Assembly (NCBI RefSeq): GCF_000620465.1
Contig: NZ_KK211140.1
Span: 248,001-312,000, forward strand
Reading direction: 5' to 3'
DNA from: Ralstonia sp. UNC404CL21Col
GTDB taxonomy: Bacteria; Pseudomonadota; Gammaproteobacteria; Burkholderiales; Burkholderiaceae
DNA: 64,000 bases
The first letter of the stretch is position 1; the number at the start of each line of letters is the position of its first letter. Below, one piece after another: positions 17,331 to 25,880 of this stretch. Made by a program: the position numbers and the translations under genes. A model generated the notes under the pieces. That model worked only from the letters and a program-made list of their open reading frames with translations. It did not search any database and had not been told where the DNA came from.

Positions 17331-19190
17331 TCAGTCGTCCAGTTGCGACAGGTCGCGCACTGCGCCCTTGTCCGCCGACATGACGAGCTTGGCGTACGCC
17401 TTGAGCGCGGCCGACACCTTGCGCGGACGCGGCTGCGCAGGCTTCCAGCCCTTGGCGTTCTGCTCTTCGCGGCGACGCGCGAGTTCTTCATCCGACACCA
17501 GCACGTTGATCGTGCGGTTGGGGATGTCGATGCGGATCTTGTCACCGTTGCGCACCAGGCCAATCGCGCCGCCTGCAGCCGCTTCCGGCGAGCAGTGACC
17601 GATCGACAGACCCGAGGTACCGCCCGAGAAGCGGCCGTCCGTCAGCAGCGCACAGGCTTTGCCCAGGCCCTTGGACTTGATGTAGCTCGTCGGGTACAGC
17701 ATTTCCTGCATGCCGGGGCCGCCCTTCGGGCCCTCGTAGCGCACGACCACCACGTCGCCGGCCTTGACCTTGTCGGCGAGGATGTTCTCGACCGCTTCGT
17801 CCTGCGATTCCGTCACATGCGCCGTGCCTTCGAACACGAGGATGCTCTCGTCCACGCCGGCGGTCTTCACCACGCAGCCGTCCAGCGCGATGTTGCCCCT
17901 CAGCACGGCCAGGCCGCCCTCCTTGGAGAACGCATGTTCGTGCGAGCGGATGCAGCCCTCGGCGCGGTCCAGGTCCAGGCTGGGCCAGCGCGTGTTCTGG
18001 CTGAACGCGACCTGCGTCGGGATACCGGCCGGGCCGGCACGGTAGAACGTCTGCACGGCTTCGTCCGACGTGCGGACGATGTCCCACTGGTCCAGCGCGT
18101 CCTTCAGCGTGGGCGCGTGCACGGTGGGTGCGTCGGTGTGCAGCTTGCCGGCGCGATCCAGCTCACCCAGGATGGCCATGATGCCGCCGGCGCGGTGCAC
18201 GTCTTCGATGTGGTACTTGTTCGTGTTCGGCGCAACCTTGCACAGCTGCGGCACGACGCGCGAAAGGCGGTCGATGTCGGCCATCGTGAAGTCGATCTCG
18301 GCTTCCTGCGCGATGGCCAGCAGGTGCAGGATCGTGTTGGTCGAGCCGCCCATCGCGATGTCCAGCGTCATGGCGTTCTCAAATGCCTTGAAGCCGACCG
18401 AGCGCGGCAGCACGCGCTCGTCGTCCTGCTCGTAGTACTGGCGGGCCAGTTCGACGATGCGGCGGCCGGCGCGCTTGAAGAGCTGTTCGCGGTCTGCGTG
18501 CGTGGCGACCACGGTGCCGTTGCCGGGCAGCGACAGGCCGAGTGCTTCGGTCAGGCAGTTCATCGAGTTGGCCGTGAACATGCCCGAGCACGAACCGCAG
18601 GTCGGGCAAGCCGAGCGTTCGACTTCGGCCACTTCCTCGTCGGAATACTTGCTGTCGGCCGCGATCACCATCGCGTCGATCAGGTCGAGCTTCTTGATCT
18701 CGATGGCCTTGGTGACGGGGTTGGCCAAGCGCGTCTTGCCTGCTTCCATCGGGCCGCCCGAGACGAAGATCACCGGAATGTTCAGGCGCATGGCGGCCAT
18801 TAGCATACCGGGGGTGATCTTGTCGCAGTTGGAGATGCAGACCATGGCATCGGCGCAGTGCGCGTTGACCATGTATTCGACCGAGTCGGCAATGATGTCG
18901 CGGCTGGGCAGCGAATACAGCATGCCGTCGTGGCCCATGGCGATGCCGTCATCCACGGCGATCGTGTTGAATTCCTTGGCAACACCGCCCGCGGCTTCGA
19001 TCTCACGCGCGACGAGCTGGCCCAGGTCTTTCAGGTGCACGTGGCCGGGAACGAACTGGGTGAACGAGTTGACCACCGCGATGATCGGCTTCTGGAAGTC
19101 TTCGTCTTTCATGCCGGTGGCGCGCCACAGCGAGCGTGCCCCCGCCATGTTGCGGCCGGCGGTGGAGGTTTTGGAACGGTATGCGGGCAT
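17331..19190 (-). CDS. ilvD: Dihydroxy-acid dehydratase, long [4Fe-4S] E. coli-type
   Basis: A 619-residue IlvD that converts dihydroxyisovalerate and dihydroxymethylvalerate to the 2-keto acids of valine, leucine and isoleucine synthesis. The cluster region [12 protein letters not shown] and the motif [18 protein letters not shown] match the long E. coli/Salmonella form. The start [18 protein letters not shown] at 19190 is the family N-terminus; codons further upstream in the open frame are not family-like. A second, shorter and different IlvD lies at 37579-39252, so the two may differ in cluster type, oxygen sensitivity or substrate. Confidence 0.95.
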   Translation of the reverse strand: MPAYRSKTSTAGRNMAGARSLWRATGMKDEDFQKPIIAVVNSFTQFVPGHVHLKDLGQLVAREIEAAGGVAKEFNTIAVDDGIAMGHDGMLYSLPSRDIIADSVEYMVNAHCADAMVCISNCDKITPGMLMAAMRLNIPVIFVSGGPMEAGKTRLANPVTKAIEIKKLDLIDAMVIAADSKYSDEEVAEVERSACPTCGSCSGMFTANSMNCLTEALGLSLPGNGTVVATHADREQLFKRAGRRIVELARQYYEQDDERVLPRSVGFKAFENAMTLDIAMGGSTNTILHLLAIAQEAEIDFTMADIDRLSRVVPQLCKVAPNTNKYHIEDVHRAGGIMAILGELDRAGKLHTDAPTVHAPTLKDALDQWDIVRTSDEAVQTFYRAGPAGIPTQVAFSQNTRWPSLDLDRAEGCIRSHEHAFSKEGGLAVLRGNIALDGCVVKTAGVDESILVFEGTAHVTESQDEAVENILADKVKAGDVVVVRYEGPKGGPGMQEMLYPTSYIKSKGLGKACALLTDGRFSGGTSGLSIGHCSPEAAAGGAIGLVRNGDKIRIDIPNRTINVLVSDEELARRREEQNAKGWKPAQPRPRKVSAALKAYAKLVMSADKGAVRDLSQLDD

Positions 19191-19352
19191 TTTGGGTGCT
19201 GAAGAAAGTCGATGGTGGGGCGGGCCACGCGGATAAAGGCCCTCGCGCGCCCGTGCGATCAACCTCTTGAGCCGCGCCCGGGCGCAAAACCGCCATTATC
19301 CCACGCCGCGCTGGGCGTGTTGCCGGCTGTCATCGCGTTGCCGAACGCCCAA

Positions 19353-19387
19353 TGAAAAAGCCGCTTCTGCGTGAACAGAAGCGGCTT
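19353..19387 (-). terminator. Terminator of the tRNA-Leu gene
   Basis: Perfect 12-bp stem AAGCCGCTTCTG (19358-19369) with CAGAAGCGGCTT (19376-19387); on the minus strand it is followed by TTTCATT. It starts 7 bases after the encoded CCA. Confidence 0.85.
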
Positions 19388-19393
19388 GAATTC

Positions 19394-19478
19394 TGGTGCC
19401 CGAGGCCGGAATCGAACCGGCACGCCTTGCGGCGGGGGATTTTGAGTCCCCTGCGTCTACCAATTTCACCACTCGGGC
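19394..19478 (-). tRNA. tRNA-Leu, anticodon CAA
   Basis: An 85-base class-II tRNA on the minus strand. The acceptor stem GCCCGAG pairs with CTCGGGC, the D-loop reads GAAATTGGTAGACGC, and the anticodon loop CTCAAAA gives anticodon CAA, which reads UUG. A long variable arm (CGCCGCAAGGCGTG region) and the T-arm GGTTCGATTCC are present, and the 3' CCA is encoded. It stands alone with its own terminator. Confidence 0.95.
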
Positions 19479-19544
19479 AGGTGCTGATGAGCCGGCAATT
19501 ATGCCAGAAGTCCGGCCAGGCAAACAAGGCGAGCCGGAAGACGC

Positions 19545-20429
19545 TCAATCCGGCTGCTGGTTGTTCTGCTGCTCGAGCACACGCAGCAGCGACGCCGTGT
19601 CGTCATACCCCCAGCCGTTGGCGACCAGCGTATTGAGCTGCGAAGCCACCAGCTCCATCGCCGGCATCTGCAGGCCGAGTTCCTGGGCGATCTCGCGTAC
19701 GAGGCCGAAATCCTTGTCGTGCAGACGCGCTTCGATGCCGGCGGCAAAGTTGCGCTCGGCCATCTTGGGCCCCTCCAGGTCGAGCATGCGGCTGCCGGCA
19801 AAGCCCGGGCCGATGGCAGCCAGCACGCGCGACGGATCGGTACCTTGCGCGCGCGCAAACAGCATGGCTTCGGCAATGCCCTGGATGTTGATGACCTGCA
19901 CAATCTGGTTGCACGCCTTGGCGACTTGGCCGGCCCCGTGATCGCCGACGTGCGTGATCGTCGTGCCCAGCAGTTGGAGCAGCGGCCGCACGCGTTCCAG
20001 CACATCGGCCTTGCCGCCGACCATGATCGACAGCGTGGCCTTTTGCGCCCCGGCAGTGCCGCCTGAGACCGGCGCATCCAGGAACTCCAGGCCCGCCGCT
20101 TCCAAATCGGCCGCGATCCGGCGTGTGGCGACAGCGGAGATCGTGCTGTGATCGATGCACACCGCGCCACGCGGCGCGCCATGGATGACGCCGTCCGGCC
20201 CGAGCAGCACGCTTTCCACATCGGCCGTGGACGTGACGTTGGTGAAGATCATCTCCGCGTCGCGCGCCGCTTCGGCGGGCGTGTTGACGGGCTCGGCGCC
20301 GAGGGCGCGGGCGTTGTGGGCCGCTTCCGGACGGCGCACATAGGCGCGCACGGTGTGCCCGGCGGCAATCAGGTGCTGGACCATCGGCGTGCCCATGTTG
20401 CCGAGGCCAATGAAGGCAATGCGTGTCAT
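19545..20429 (-). CDS. NAD(P)-dependent beta-hydroxyacid dehydrogenase (3-hydroxyisobutyrate dehydrogenase family)
   Basis: A 294-residue beta-hydroxyacid dehydrogenase. It has the N-terminal GLGNMG nucleotide motif (8-13), the substrate-binding DAPVSGGTAGAQ segment (119-130) and the catalytic lysine K171 in GQVAKACNQ. Relatives act on tartronate semialdehyde, 3-hydroxyisobutyrate or related acids and the substrate cannot be fixed here. It begins 21 bases after the substrate-binding protein gene and appears to be the last gene of a cysB-SBP-dehydrogenase transcript. Confidence 0.85.
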   Translation of the reverse strand: MTRIAFIGLGNMGTPMVQHLIAAGHTVRAYVRRPEAAHNARALGAEPVNTPAEAARDAEMIFTNVTSTADVESVLLGPDGVIHGAPRGAVCIDHSTISAVATRRIAADLEAAGLEFLDAPVSGGTAGAQKATLSIMVGGKADVLERVRPLLQLLGTTITHVGDHGAGQVAKACNQIVQVINIQGIAEAMLFARAQGTDPSRVLAAIGPGFAGSRMLDLEGPKMAERNFAAGIEARLHDKDFGLVREIAQELGLQMPAMELVASQLNTLVANGWGYDDTASLLRVLEQQNNQQPD

Positions 20430-20450
20430 GGCGAATCTCTGCGTGGTGGA

Positions 20451-21620
20451 TTAGCGCGGGCCGGCGTATGCGAAACGGCCGTTCTTGATGATGCCCATCA
20501 CGCGCGAACGTTGGTCGAAGCCTTGGTGATCCTGGGCATTCAGGTTCAGCACGCCGTTGGGCACGGTCAGATCGCGCGTCGTTTCCAGCGCGTCGCGCAG
20601 GGCGGCGCGGAAGGCGGGGGTGCCGGGCGTGGCGCCGCTCTTGAGTGCCCGCGCCGTGGCGTTGTCGAGCAGCTGCCACGCGCCCCATGCATCGCCCGCG
20701 AATTGCGTGACGGTGTTGGCGCCGTACTTAGCTTCATAGCGATCGGCAAATTCCACGGCGACCTTGCGCACCGGGTGGCCGGCCGGCAACTCGCGCGCCA
20801 CGACCACGGGGCCGGTCGGGAAGAGCGTACCTTCCACATCCTTGCCGCCCACCTTCAGGAATTCGGTGCTGGCGATGCCGTGCGTCTGATAGATGCGGCC
20901 CTTGTAGCCGCGCTCCACCAGCGTGCGCTGGGGCAGGGCGGCGGGGGTGCCGGCCCCGGCAATCAGGATGGCGTCGGGCTTGGCCGCCATCAGTTTGAGA
21001 ATCTGCCCCGTCACGCTGGTATCGGTGCGCGCAAAGCGTTCGTTGGCCACAACGCGCAACTTGCGCACGTCGGCCAGCTTCGAGAATTCACGCCACCAGC
21101 TCTCGCCATACGCATCCGTAAAGCCGATGAAGCCGACGGTGTGCACGCCGTTGTCCGCCATGTGCTGGGTGACGAGCGTGGCCATCTGCGAATCGTTCTG
21201 CGGCATCTTGAAGGCCCAGCGGCGCTTGGCGTCCTGCGGTTCGACGATGGAGGCCGAGGCGGCGAGCGTAACCATCGGCGTTTGCCCTTCGGCCACGGCA
21301 TCGAGCGAGGCCAGTGCCGTCGGCACAATCGTCGGGCCAACGATGACATCGACCTTGTCTTCGGCGATCAGCTTGCGCACGTTGCGCACGGCCATCGACG
21401 GGTCGGAGGCGTCGTCGAGCACGATCACCTGCGCGCGCTGGCCGCCGATGGTGGCCGGCCACATCTGCACGGTGTTCTTGCTGGGAATGCCGATGGCCGC
21501 GGCGGGGCCGGTGGTGGACAGCACCACGCCCACGCGGATGTCGGCTTGGGCAGGCAGGGCAAGTGCAGCAGCGCTGGCAAAGAGGGCCATGCCGCACAGC
21601 AGGCGACGTCGGGTCGTCAT
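20451..21620 (-). CDS. ABC transporter substrate-binding protein, LivK-like, without adjacent permease
   Basis: A 389-residue periplasmic binding protein of the Peripla_BP_6 (branched-chain amino acid/amide) family. A signal peptide with a twin-arginine-like TRRRLLCGMALFASAAALALP stretch ends near QADIRVGVVLSTTGPAA. The start at 21620 follows GGAGA. No permease or ATPase gene is adjacent, so it must use transporter subunits encoded elsewhere, possibly LivHMGF. It lies 41 bases after cysB and 21 bases before the dehydrogenase gene on the same strand, which hints at a ligand linked to sulfur nutrition or to the dehydrogenase. Confidence 0.83.
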   Translation of the reverse strand: MTTRRRLLCGMALFASAAALALPAQADIRVGVVLSTTGPAAAIGIPSKNTVQMWPATIGGQRAQVIVLDDASDPSMAVRNVRKLIAEDKVDVIVGPTIVPTALASLDAVAEGQTPMVTLAASASIVEPQDAKRRWAFKMPQNDSQMATLVTQHMADNGVHTVGFIGFTDAYGESWWREFSKLADVRKLRVVANERFARTDTSVTGQILKLMAAKPDAILIAGAGTPAALPQRTLVERGYKGRIYQTHGIASTEFLKVGGKDVEGTLFPTGPVVVARELPAGHPVRKVAVEFADRYEAKYGANTVTQFAGDAWGAWQLLDNATARALKSGATPGTPAFRAALRDALETTRDLTVPNGVLNLNAQDHQGFDQRSRVMGIIKNGRFAYAGPR

Positions 21621-21661
21621 GGAATCTCCGGGAGGTTCGAGTGTTGCAGATTGCCGGCGGA

Positions 21662-22603
21662 TCAAAGCTCGTACGCTTCGTGATCGCCGGACATGAGTTG
21701 TTCGACCAGCTTGCGCGTGAGCGTCGGCGCAAACAGTTCGATGAAGGTGTAGACGAAGCCGCGCAGGTACGCCCCTTGTTTGACGCCCAGGTGCGTGACG
21801 TTGGTGCCGAACAGGTGTCCGGCCGGAATGGCGCGCAGGTTGCGGTCGCGCTCGGCATCGAACGCGACACCGGCCACGATGCCCACGCCCAGGCCCACTT
21901 CCACGTACGTCTTGATGACGTCGGCGTCGATGGCTTCGAGCACGATGTCGGGCTTGATCTGGCGCAGCTCGAACGCGTGGTCGATCTTGGGCCGGCCTGC
22001 AAAGTGGTGGTCGTACGTGATGATCGGGTAACCCTTCAGGTCGTCCAGCGTCAGGTGCTGGCGCGACAGAAGCGGGTGGTCAGGCGGCGTCACCACCACA
22101 TGCTGCCACTGGTAGCCCGGGATCGAGATCAGATCCTTCACGTGCGACATGCCTTCGGTGGCGATGGCGATGTCGGCCTGGTCGTGCAGCACCATCTCGG
22201 CGATCTGCGCGGGCGTGCCCTGCTGAATGGAAAGGCGGACCTTGGGATATTTGCGCGTGAATTCGGCGATGGCCTTGGGCAGCGCGTAGCGCGCCTGCGT
22301 GTGCGTGGTCGCGATGGTGAAGTTGCCCTGGTCCTGTGCGGCGTAGTCCTTGCCGACGCGCTTGAGGGTTTCGACTTCTTCGAGCACGCGCTCGACGGAG
22401 GCGAGGATGCGCCGTCCCGGCTCTGTGAGACCCCGGATGCGCTTGCCGTGCCGGGTGAAGATATCGACGCCCAGCTCCTCTTCCAGCTCGATGATGGCCT
22501 TAGAGACACCAGGTTGTGATGTATAGAGCGCTTTTGCGGCCTCTGTCAGGTTGAATTTCTGCCGCACGGCTTCGCGCACGAAGCGGAATTGGTGGAGGTT
22601 CAT
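21662..22603 (-). CDS. cysB: LysR-type regulator CysB
   Basis: A 313-residue LysR regulator of the CysB/Cbl branch, the activator of sulfate assimilation that responds to N-acetylserine. The opening MNLHQFRFVREAVRQKFNLT and the helix-turn-helix TEAAKALYTSQPGVSKAIIELEEELG are near-identical to known CysB proteins, and the effector domain contains TTHTQARYALP. The start at 22603 has GGTGGAGG just before it. It faces the cys operon, the expected target, across a 153-base intergenic region. Confidence 0.95.
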   Translation of the reverse strand: MNLHQFRFVREAVRQKFNLTEAAKALYTSQPGVSKAIIELEEELGVDIFTRHGKRIRGLTEPGRRILASVERVLEEVETLKRVGKDYAAQDQGNFTIATTHTQARYALPKAIAEFTRKYPKVRLSIQQGTPAQIAEMVLHDQADIAIATEGMSHVKDLISIPGYQWQHVVVTPPDHPLLSRQHLTLDDLKGYPIITYDHHFAGRPKIDHAFELRQIKPDIVLEAIDADVIKTYVEVGLGVGIVAGVAFDAERDRNLRAIPAGHLFGTNVTHLGVKQGAYLRGFVYTFIELFAPTLTRKLVEQLMSGDHEAYEL

Positions 22604-22668
22604 GGCTGCGCGGTCAATAAGAAGAACGGGTGCGAACTGAACGCTACTTATAACCGACGCCATATAAA

Positions 22669-22690
22669 CAAACAATTTTTTATTGGTTTG
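22669..22690. promoter_or_regulatory. AT-rich inverted repeat between cysB and the cys operon, candidate CysB site
   Basis: CAAACAA (22669-22675) and TTGGTTTG (22683-22690) form a near-perfect inverted repeat around a T-rich centre, in the most AT-rich stretch between the divergent genes. It ends on the -35 box of the candidate cys promoter, the usual position of an activating LysR site. Confidence 0.4.
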
Positions 22691-22715
22691 GGATATGAGG
22701 CCAGTTCATTACGAT
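22688..22715 (+). promoter_or_regulatory. Candidate promoter of the TSUP-cys operon
   Basis: TTGGGA (22688-22693), 16-base spacer, TACGAT (22710-22715). The boxes are weak, as is common for activator-dependent promoters. The start point would be near 22722, 35 bases before the TSUP ATG. Confidence 0.4.
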
Positions 22716-22756
22716 GCTCGAACTTCGTGATAACACGCCCTCACTGTCCCTGCGCC

Positions 22757-23530
22757 ATGACGCTTGCCTATACGATTTCCGGTCTGCTGGTTGGCCTTCT
22801 GGTCGGCCTGACGGGCGTTGGCGGCGGCTCGCTGATGACTCCGCTGCTGACGCTAATGTTCGGCTTTTCGCCGGCGACCGCCGTGGGCACGGACCTGGCA
22901 TTCGCCTCGCTGACCAAGGGCGTCGGCACGATCGCGCACCGCAGCCACGGCCATATCCGCTGGGACATCGTCAAGCGCCTCTGCCTGGGCAGCCTGCCCG
23001 CGGCGCTGGTGACGGTGATCGTGCTGAAGAGCGCCGGCAATCTCGATGCTGAATGGATGCACGTGATTCGCCTGACGATCGGCGTGTCGGTCATCCTGAC
23101 GGTAATTTCGCTGCTGTTCCGCCAGCGCGTGCTGGGCTGGCTGGCCCGCAATCCGCGCTATCGCCTGCAGGGCACCACGCTCGCCGTGGCGACGATTCTC
23201 GTTGGCGCGGTGCTGGGCGTGCTGGTGACGGTGTCGTCCATCGGTGCCGGTGCGGTGGGCGCGACGCTCATCCTGATCCTGTATCCCGAGTTGAAGAGCG
23301 CCGAAGTGGCCGGCACCGACATCGCCTATGCCGTGCCGCTGACGGCCGTGGCGGGCCTGGGTCACATGTACCTGGGCACCATCGACTGGAACCTCCTGGT
23401 GTCGCTGCTGGTCGGCTCCATCCCGGGTATCTGGCTGGGCGCGCGCCTGTCCAAGAATCTGCCGGAACGTCTGGTGCGCGGCGCGCTTGCCGCCACGCTG
23501 ACGATCACGGCCATCAAGCTGGTGTCGTGA
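22757..23530 (+). CDS. TSUP (TauE/SafE) family membrane permease
   Basis: A 257-residue TSUP transporter with about eight membrane segments. The two family repeats are visible as GLLVGLLVGLTGVGGGSLMTP near the start and LVTVSSIGAGAVGATLILI around residue 160. TSUP proteins move sulfite, sulfate, thiosulfate or organosulfonates. As first gene of the cys operon under CysB it is probably a sulfur-anion transporter, but direction and substrate are inferred. Its TGA stop shares a base with the ATG of a cysteine-rich leader ORF. Confidence 0.85.
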   Translation: MTLAYTISGLLVGLLVGLTGVGGGSLMTPLLTLMFGFSPATAVGTDLAFASLTKGVGTIAHRSHGHIRWDIVKRLCLGSLPAALVTVIVLKSAGNLDAEWMHVIRLTIGVSVILTVISLLFRQRVLGWLARNPRYRLQGTTLAVATILVGAVLGVLVTVSSIGAGAVGATLILILYPELKSAEVAGTDIAYAVPLTAVAGLGHMYLGTIDWNLLVSLLVGSIPGIWLGARLSKNLPERLVRGALAATLTITAIKLVS

Positions 23531-23577
23531 TGCGTGAATTCATGCCGGCGCCGCTTGATTGCCGCTGTTGTCGCTGA
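23530..23577 (+). CDS. Putative cysteine-rich leader peptide upstream of cysI
   Basis: A 15-codon ORF encoding MREFMPAPLDCRCCR. Its ATG overlaps the TSUP stop codon (TGATG), so ribosomes can re-initiate on it. Codons 11, 13 and 14 are cysteine (TGC, TGT, TGT) and lie within the left arm of a strong hairpin at 23563-23590. The ORF ends 78 bases before cysI. Short ORFs with clustered cysteine codons ahead of sulfur genes act as cysteine-responsive attenuators in mycobacteria; the same logic here is inference. The hairpin has no T tract, so control would be translational or through Rho. Confidence 0.5.
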   Translation: MREFMPAPLDCRCCR

Positions 23578-23590
23578 GACGACAGCAGCG
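23563..23590 (+). promoter_or_regulatory. Hairpin overlapping the cysteine codons of the leader ORF
   Basis: CGCTGTTGTCG (23563-23573) pairs with CGACAGCAGCG (23580-23590) over 11 bp, one of them G-U, around a CTGAGA loop. The left arm includes the cysteine codons and the loop covers the ORF stop codon, so a stalled or terminating ribosome would change its folding. No T tract follows. Confidence 0.55.
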
Positions 23591-23655
23591 CCATAACGAA
23601 ACGCATTCCCCCAATTGAATCGCATGCCGGCCCAGCCGGATTGGACTGAACAGTC

Positions 23656-25317
23656 ATGTACCAATACGACGCTTACGATCACCGCCTCGTCGCCGACCGC
23701 GTTGCGCAGTTCCGCGACCAGGTGCGCCGCCGTATCTCGGGCGAACTGACCGAAGAAGAGTTCCTGCCGCTGCGCCTCCAGAACGGCCTGTACTACCAGC
23801 GCCACGCCTATATGCTGCGCGTGGCGATTCCGTACGGCCATCTGCGCGCCAACCAGATGCGCATGCTCAGCCATATCGCGGCGGAGCACGACCGCGGCTA
23901 CGGCCACTTCAGCACGCGCCAGAACATCCAGTACAACTGGATCGAACTGGAGCAGGTGCCGGACATCCTGGCCAAGCTGGCCTCGGTCGAAATGCACGCC
24001 ATCCAGACTTCGGGCAACTGCATCCGCAACATCACGACCGACCAGTTTGCCGGCGTGGCACCGGACGAGGTGATCGACGCGCGCCCGCTGGCGGAAATCC
24101 TGCGCCAATGGTCGACGTTCATCCCCGAGTTCGCCTTCCTGCCGCGCAAGTTCAAGATTGCGGTGTCGGCCTCGCGCCAAGACCGCGCCGTGACGCAACT
24201 GCACGACATCGGCGTCTACGCCTATGAGAAAGACGGCCAGACGCTGCTGCGCATCCTGGCCGGTGGCGGCATGGGCCGTACCCCGATCCTGGGCGCGATC
24301 ATCAAGGAAGACCTGCCGTGGCAGCACATGCTGTCGTACATCGAAGCTGCCGTGCGCGTGTACAACCGCTACGGCCGTCGCGACAACAAGTACAAGGCGC
24401 GCATCAAGATTCTCGTGAAGGCCATCGGCGCTGAGGAGTTTGCGCGCCAGGTGGAAGAAGAGTGGCAGCACATCAAGGACGGCCCCTCGACCATCACGCA
24501 GGCCGAATTCGACCGCGTGGCGCAGTTCTTCGCGCCGCCCGCGTATGAAAAGCTGGCCGACACCGATGCCGGCTATGAAAAGGCGCTGCTGGAGAACAAG
24601 GCGTTCGCACGCTGGGTCAGCCGCAACGTGCATCCGCACCGCGTGCCGGGCTACGCCGCGGTCACGCTGTCGCTCAAGCCGGGTGCGGCGCTGCCCCCGG
24701 GCGATGCCACGGCCGAGCAGATGGCGCTGGTGGCGGATTGGTCGGAGCGCTTCGGCTTTGGCGAGGTGCGTGTCGCGCACGAGCAGAACCTGATCCTGCC
24801 GGACGTGAAGAAGCACGACCTGCTGGAGCTGTGGCAGCTGGCCAAGGAGCACGGCATGGCCACCGCCAACATCGGCCTGCTGACCGACATCATTGCGTGC
24901 CCGGGCGGCGATTTCTGCTCGCTGGCCAACGCCAAGTCGATCCCCATCGCGCAGGCAATCCAGGCGCGTTTCGACGATCTCGATTACGTGCACGACCTGG
25001 GCGAGCTGTCGCTCAACATCTCGGGTTGCATCAACTCGTGCGGTCACCACCACGTTGGCAACATCGGCATCCTGGGTGTCGATAAGCACGACGAAGAGTG
25101 GTACCAGGTGTCGCTGGGCGGCGCGCAGGGCAACGATTCGGCGATCGGCAAAATCATCGGGCCGTCGTTCAAGGCCGAAGAAATGCCCGACGTGATCGAG
25201 CGCATCATCGACACCTTTGTTGCCAACCGCACAGAAGACGAGCTGTTCATCGACACCTATCACCGCATCGGCATGACCCCGTTCAAGGAACGCGTCTACG
25301 CCCGTGCAGAAGCCTGA
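23656..25317 (+). CDS. cysI: Nitrite/sulfite reductase hemoprotein (assimilatory sulfite reductase)
   Basis: A 553-residue siroheme-[4Fe-4S] protein that reduces sulfite to sulfide with six electrons. The ferredoxin-like half-domains are present, including GYGHFSTRQNIQYNWIELEQ. The cluster cysteines are C415 and C421 (ACPGGDFC) and C458 and C462 (SGCINSCG). No cysJ flavoprotein gene is next to it, so the electron donor differs from the enterobacterial CysJI complex. The start codon has no good Shine-Dalgarno sequence; a GACTG-AA-CAGTC palindrome abuts the ATG. Its place between a cysteine-codon leader and cysH supports sulfite rather than nitrite as substrate. Confidence 0.92.
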   Translation: MYQYDAYDHRLVADRVAQFRDQVRRRISGELTEEEFLPLRLQNGLYYQRHAYMLRVAIPYGHLRANQMRMLSHIAAEHDRGYGHFSTRQNIQYNWIELEQVPDILAKLASVEMHAIQTSGNCIRNITTDQFAGVAPDEVIDARPLAEILRQWSTFIPEFAFLPRKFKIAVSASRQDRAVTQLHDIGVYAYEKDGQTLLRILAGGGMGRTPILGAIIKEDLPWQHMLSYIEAAVRVYNRYGRRDNKYKARIKILVKAIGAEEFARQVEEEWQHIKDGPSTITQAEFDRVAQFFAPPAYEKLADTDAGYEKALLENKAFARWVSRNVHPHRVPGYAAVTLSLKPGAALPPGDATAEQMALVADWSERFGFGEVRVAHEQNLILPDVKKHDLLELWQLAKEHGMATANIGLLTDIIACPGGDFCSLANAKSIPIAQAIQARFDDLDYVHDLGELSLNISGCINSCGHHHVGNIGILGVDKHDEEWYQVSLGGAQGNDSAIGKIIGPSFKAEEMPDVIERIIDTFVANRTEDELFIDTYHRIGMTPFKERVYARAEA

Positions 25318-25334
25318 ATGCGAGGGAAACGAAC

Positions 25335-25880
25335 ATGAGCAAGATCATCAAGCTGCAAAACGGTGCCCCGCAAATCGTGGCTGACGAATGGACCGTGCTG
25401 CGCGCGCCGGAAGGCGGCGAACTGACGCAAGCCGATGTGGATGCTGCCGCGCACGCCATCGTGCCGCTGGCCTATTGGCAAGCCCACCGCGACGCACTGC
25501 TCGGCCGCGCGCGCGCCGGCACGCTGGCCGTCTGGTTAGCTCCGGACGACGAGCCGTTCGCCCTGGAAGCCGATCTGCCGAACCTGTCGCTCGTGGCGGT
25601 GGATTTTCCGGTCTTCCGCGATGGCCGAGGCTACAGCACCGCGTTCCTGCTGCGTCAGCGCCTGGGTTTCACGCGTGAACTGCGCGCCATTGGCGACGTG
25701 CTGCGCGACCAGCTCGACTTCATGCGCCGTTGCGGTTTCGACGCCTACGCCGTGCGCGCAGACAAGAACATCGACGATGCACTGAATGGCTTCGGCGAGA
25801 TCAGCGTGCGCTACCAAGGCGCCGTCGACGAGCCGCGTCCGTTGTTCCGTCGCGAGCGTGCCGTTCAGGAGGCCGCGTGA
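25335..25880 (+). CDS. DUF934 family protein of the cys operon
   Basis: A 181-residue protein of the DUF934 family, whose gene often lies between cysI and cysH in proteobacteria. It is hydrophilic with no signal peptide or membrane segment. The conserved centre is around FPVFRDGRGYSTAFLLRQRL (about residues 94-113). It contains one cysteine (MRRCGFDAY), so it cannot hold an iron-sulfur cluster alone. The function is unknown; an accessory or electron-delivery role for CysI is a guess from context. Its stop overlaps the cysH GTG start by four bases. Confidence 0.87.
   Translation: MSKIIKLQNGAPQIVADEWTVLRAPEGGELTQADVDAAAHAIVPLAYWQAHRDALLGRARAGTLAVWLAPDDEPFALEADLPNLSLVAVDFPVFRDGRGYSTAFLLRQRLGFTRELRAIGDVLRDQLDFMRRCGFDAYAVRADKNIDDALNGFGEISVRYQGAVDEPRPLFRRERAVQEAA

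Noticed and set aside
19191-19296. Search for a branched-chain leader peptide before the long ilvD
   Set aside because: The only ATG-started frame in the leader has few Leu, Ile or Val codons and no terminator follows it.
22714-23052. Plus-strand ORF starting before TSUP as a leader peptide
   Set aside because: It overlaps TSUP out of frame, is arginine-rich by composition and lacks clustered Cys codons.
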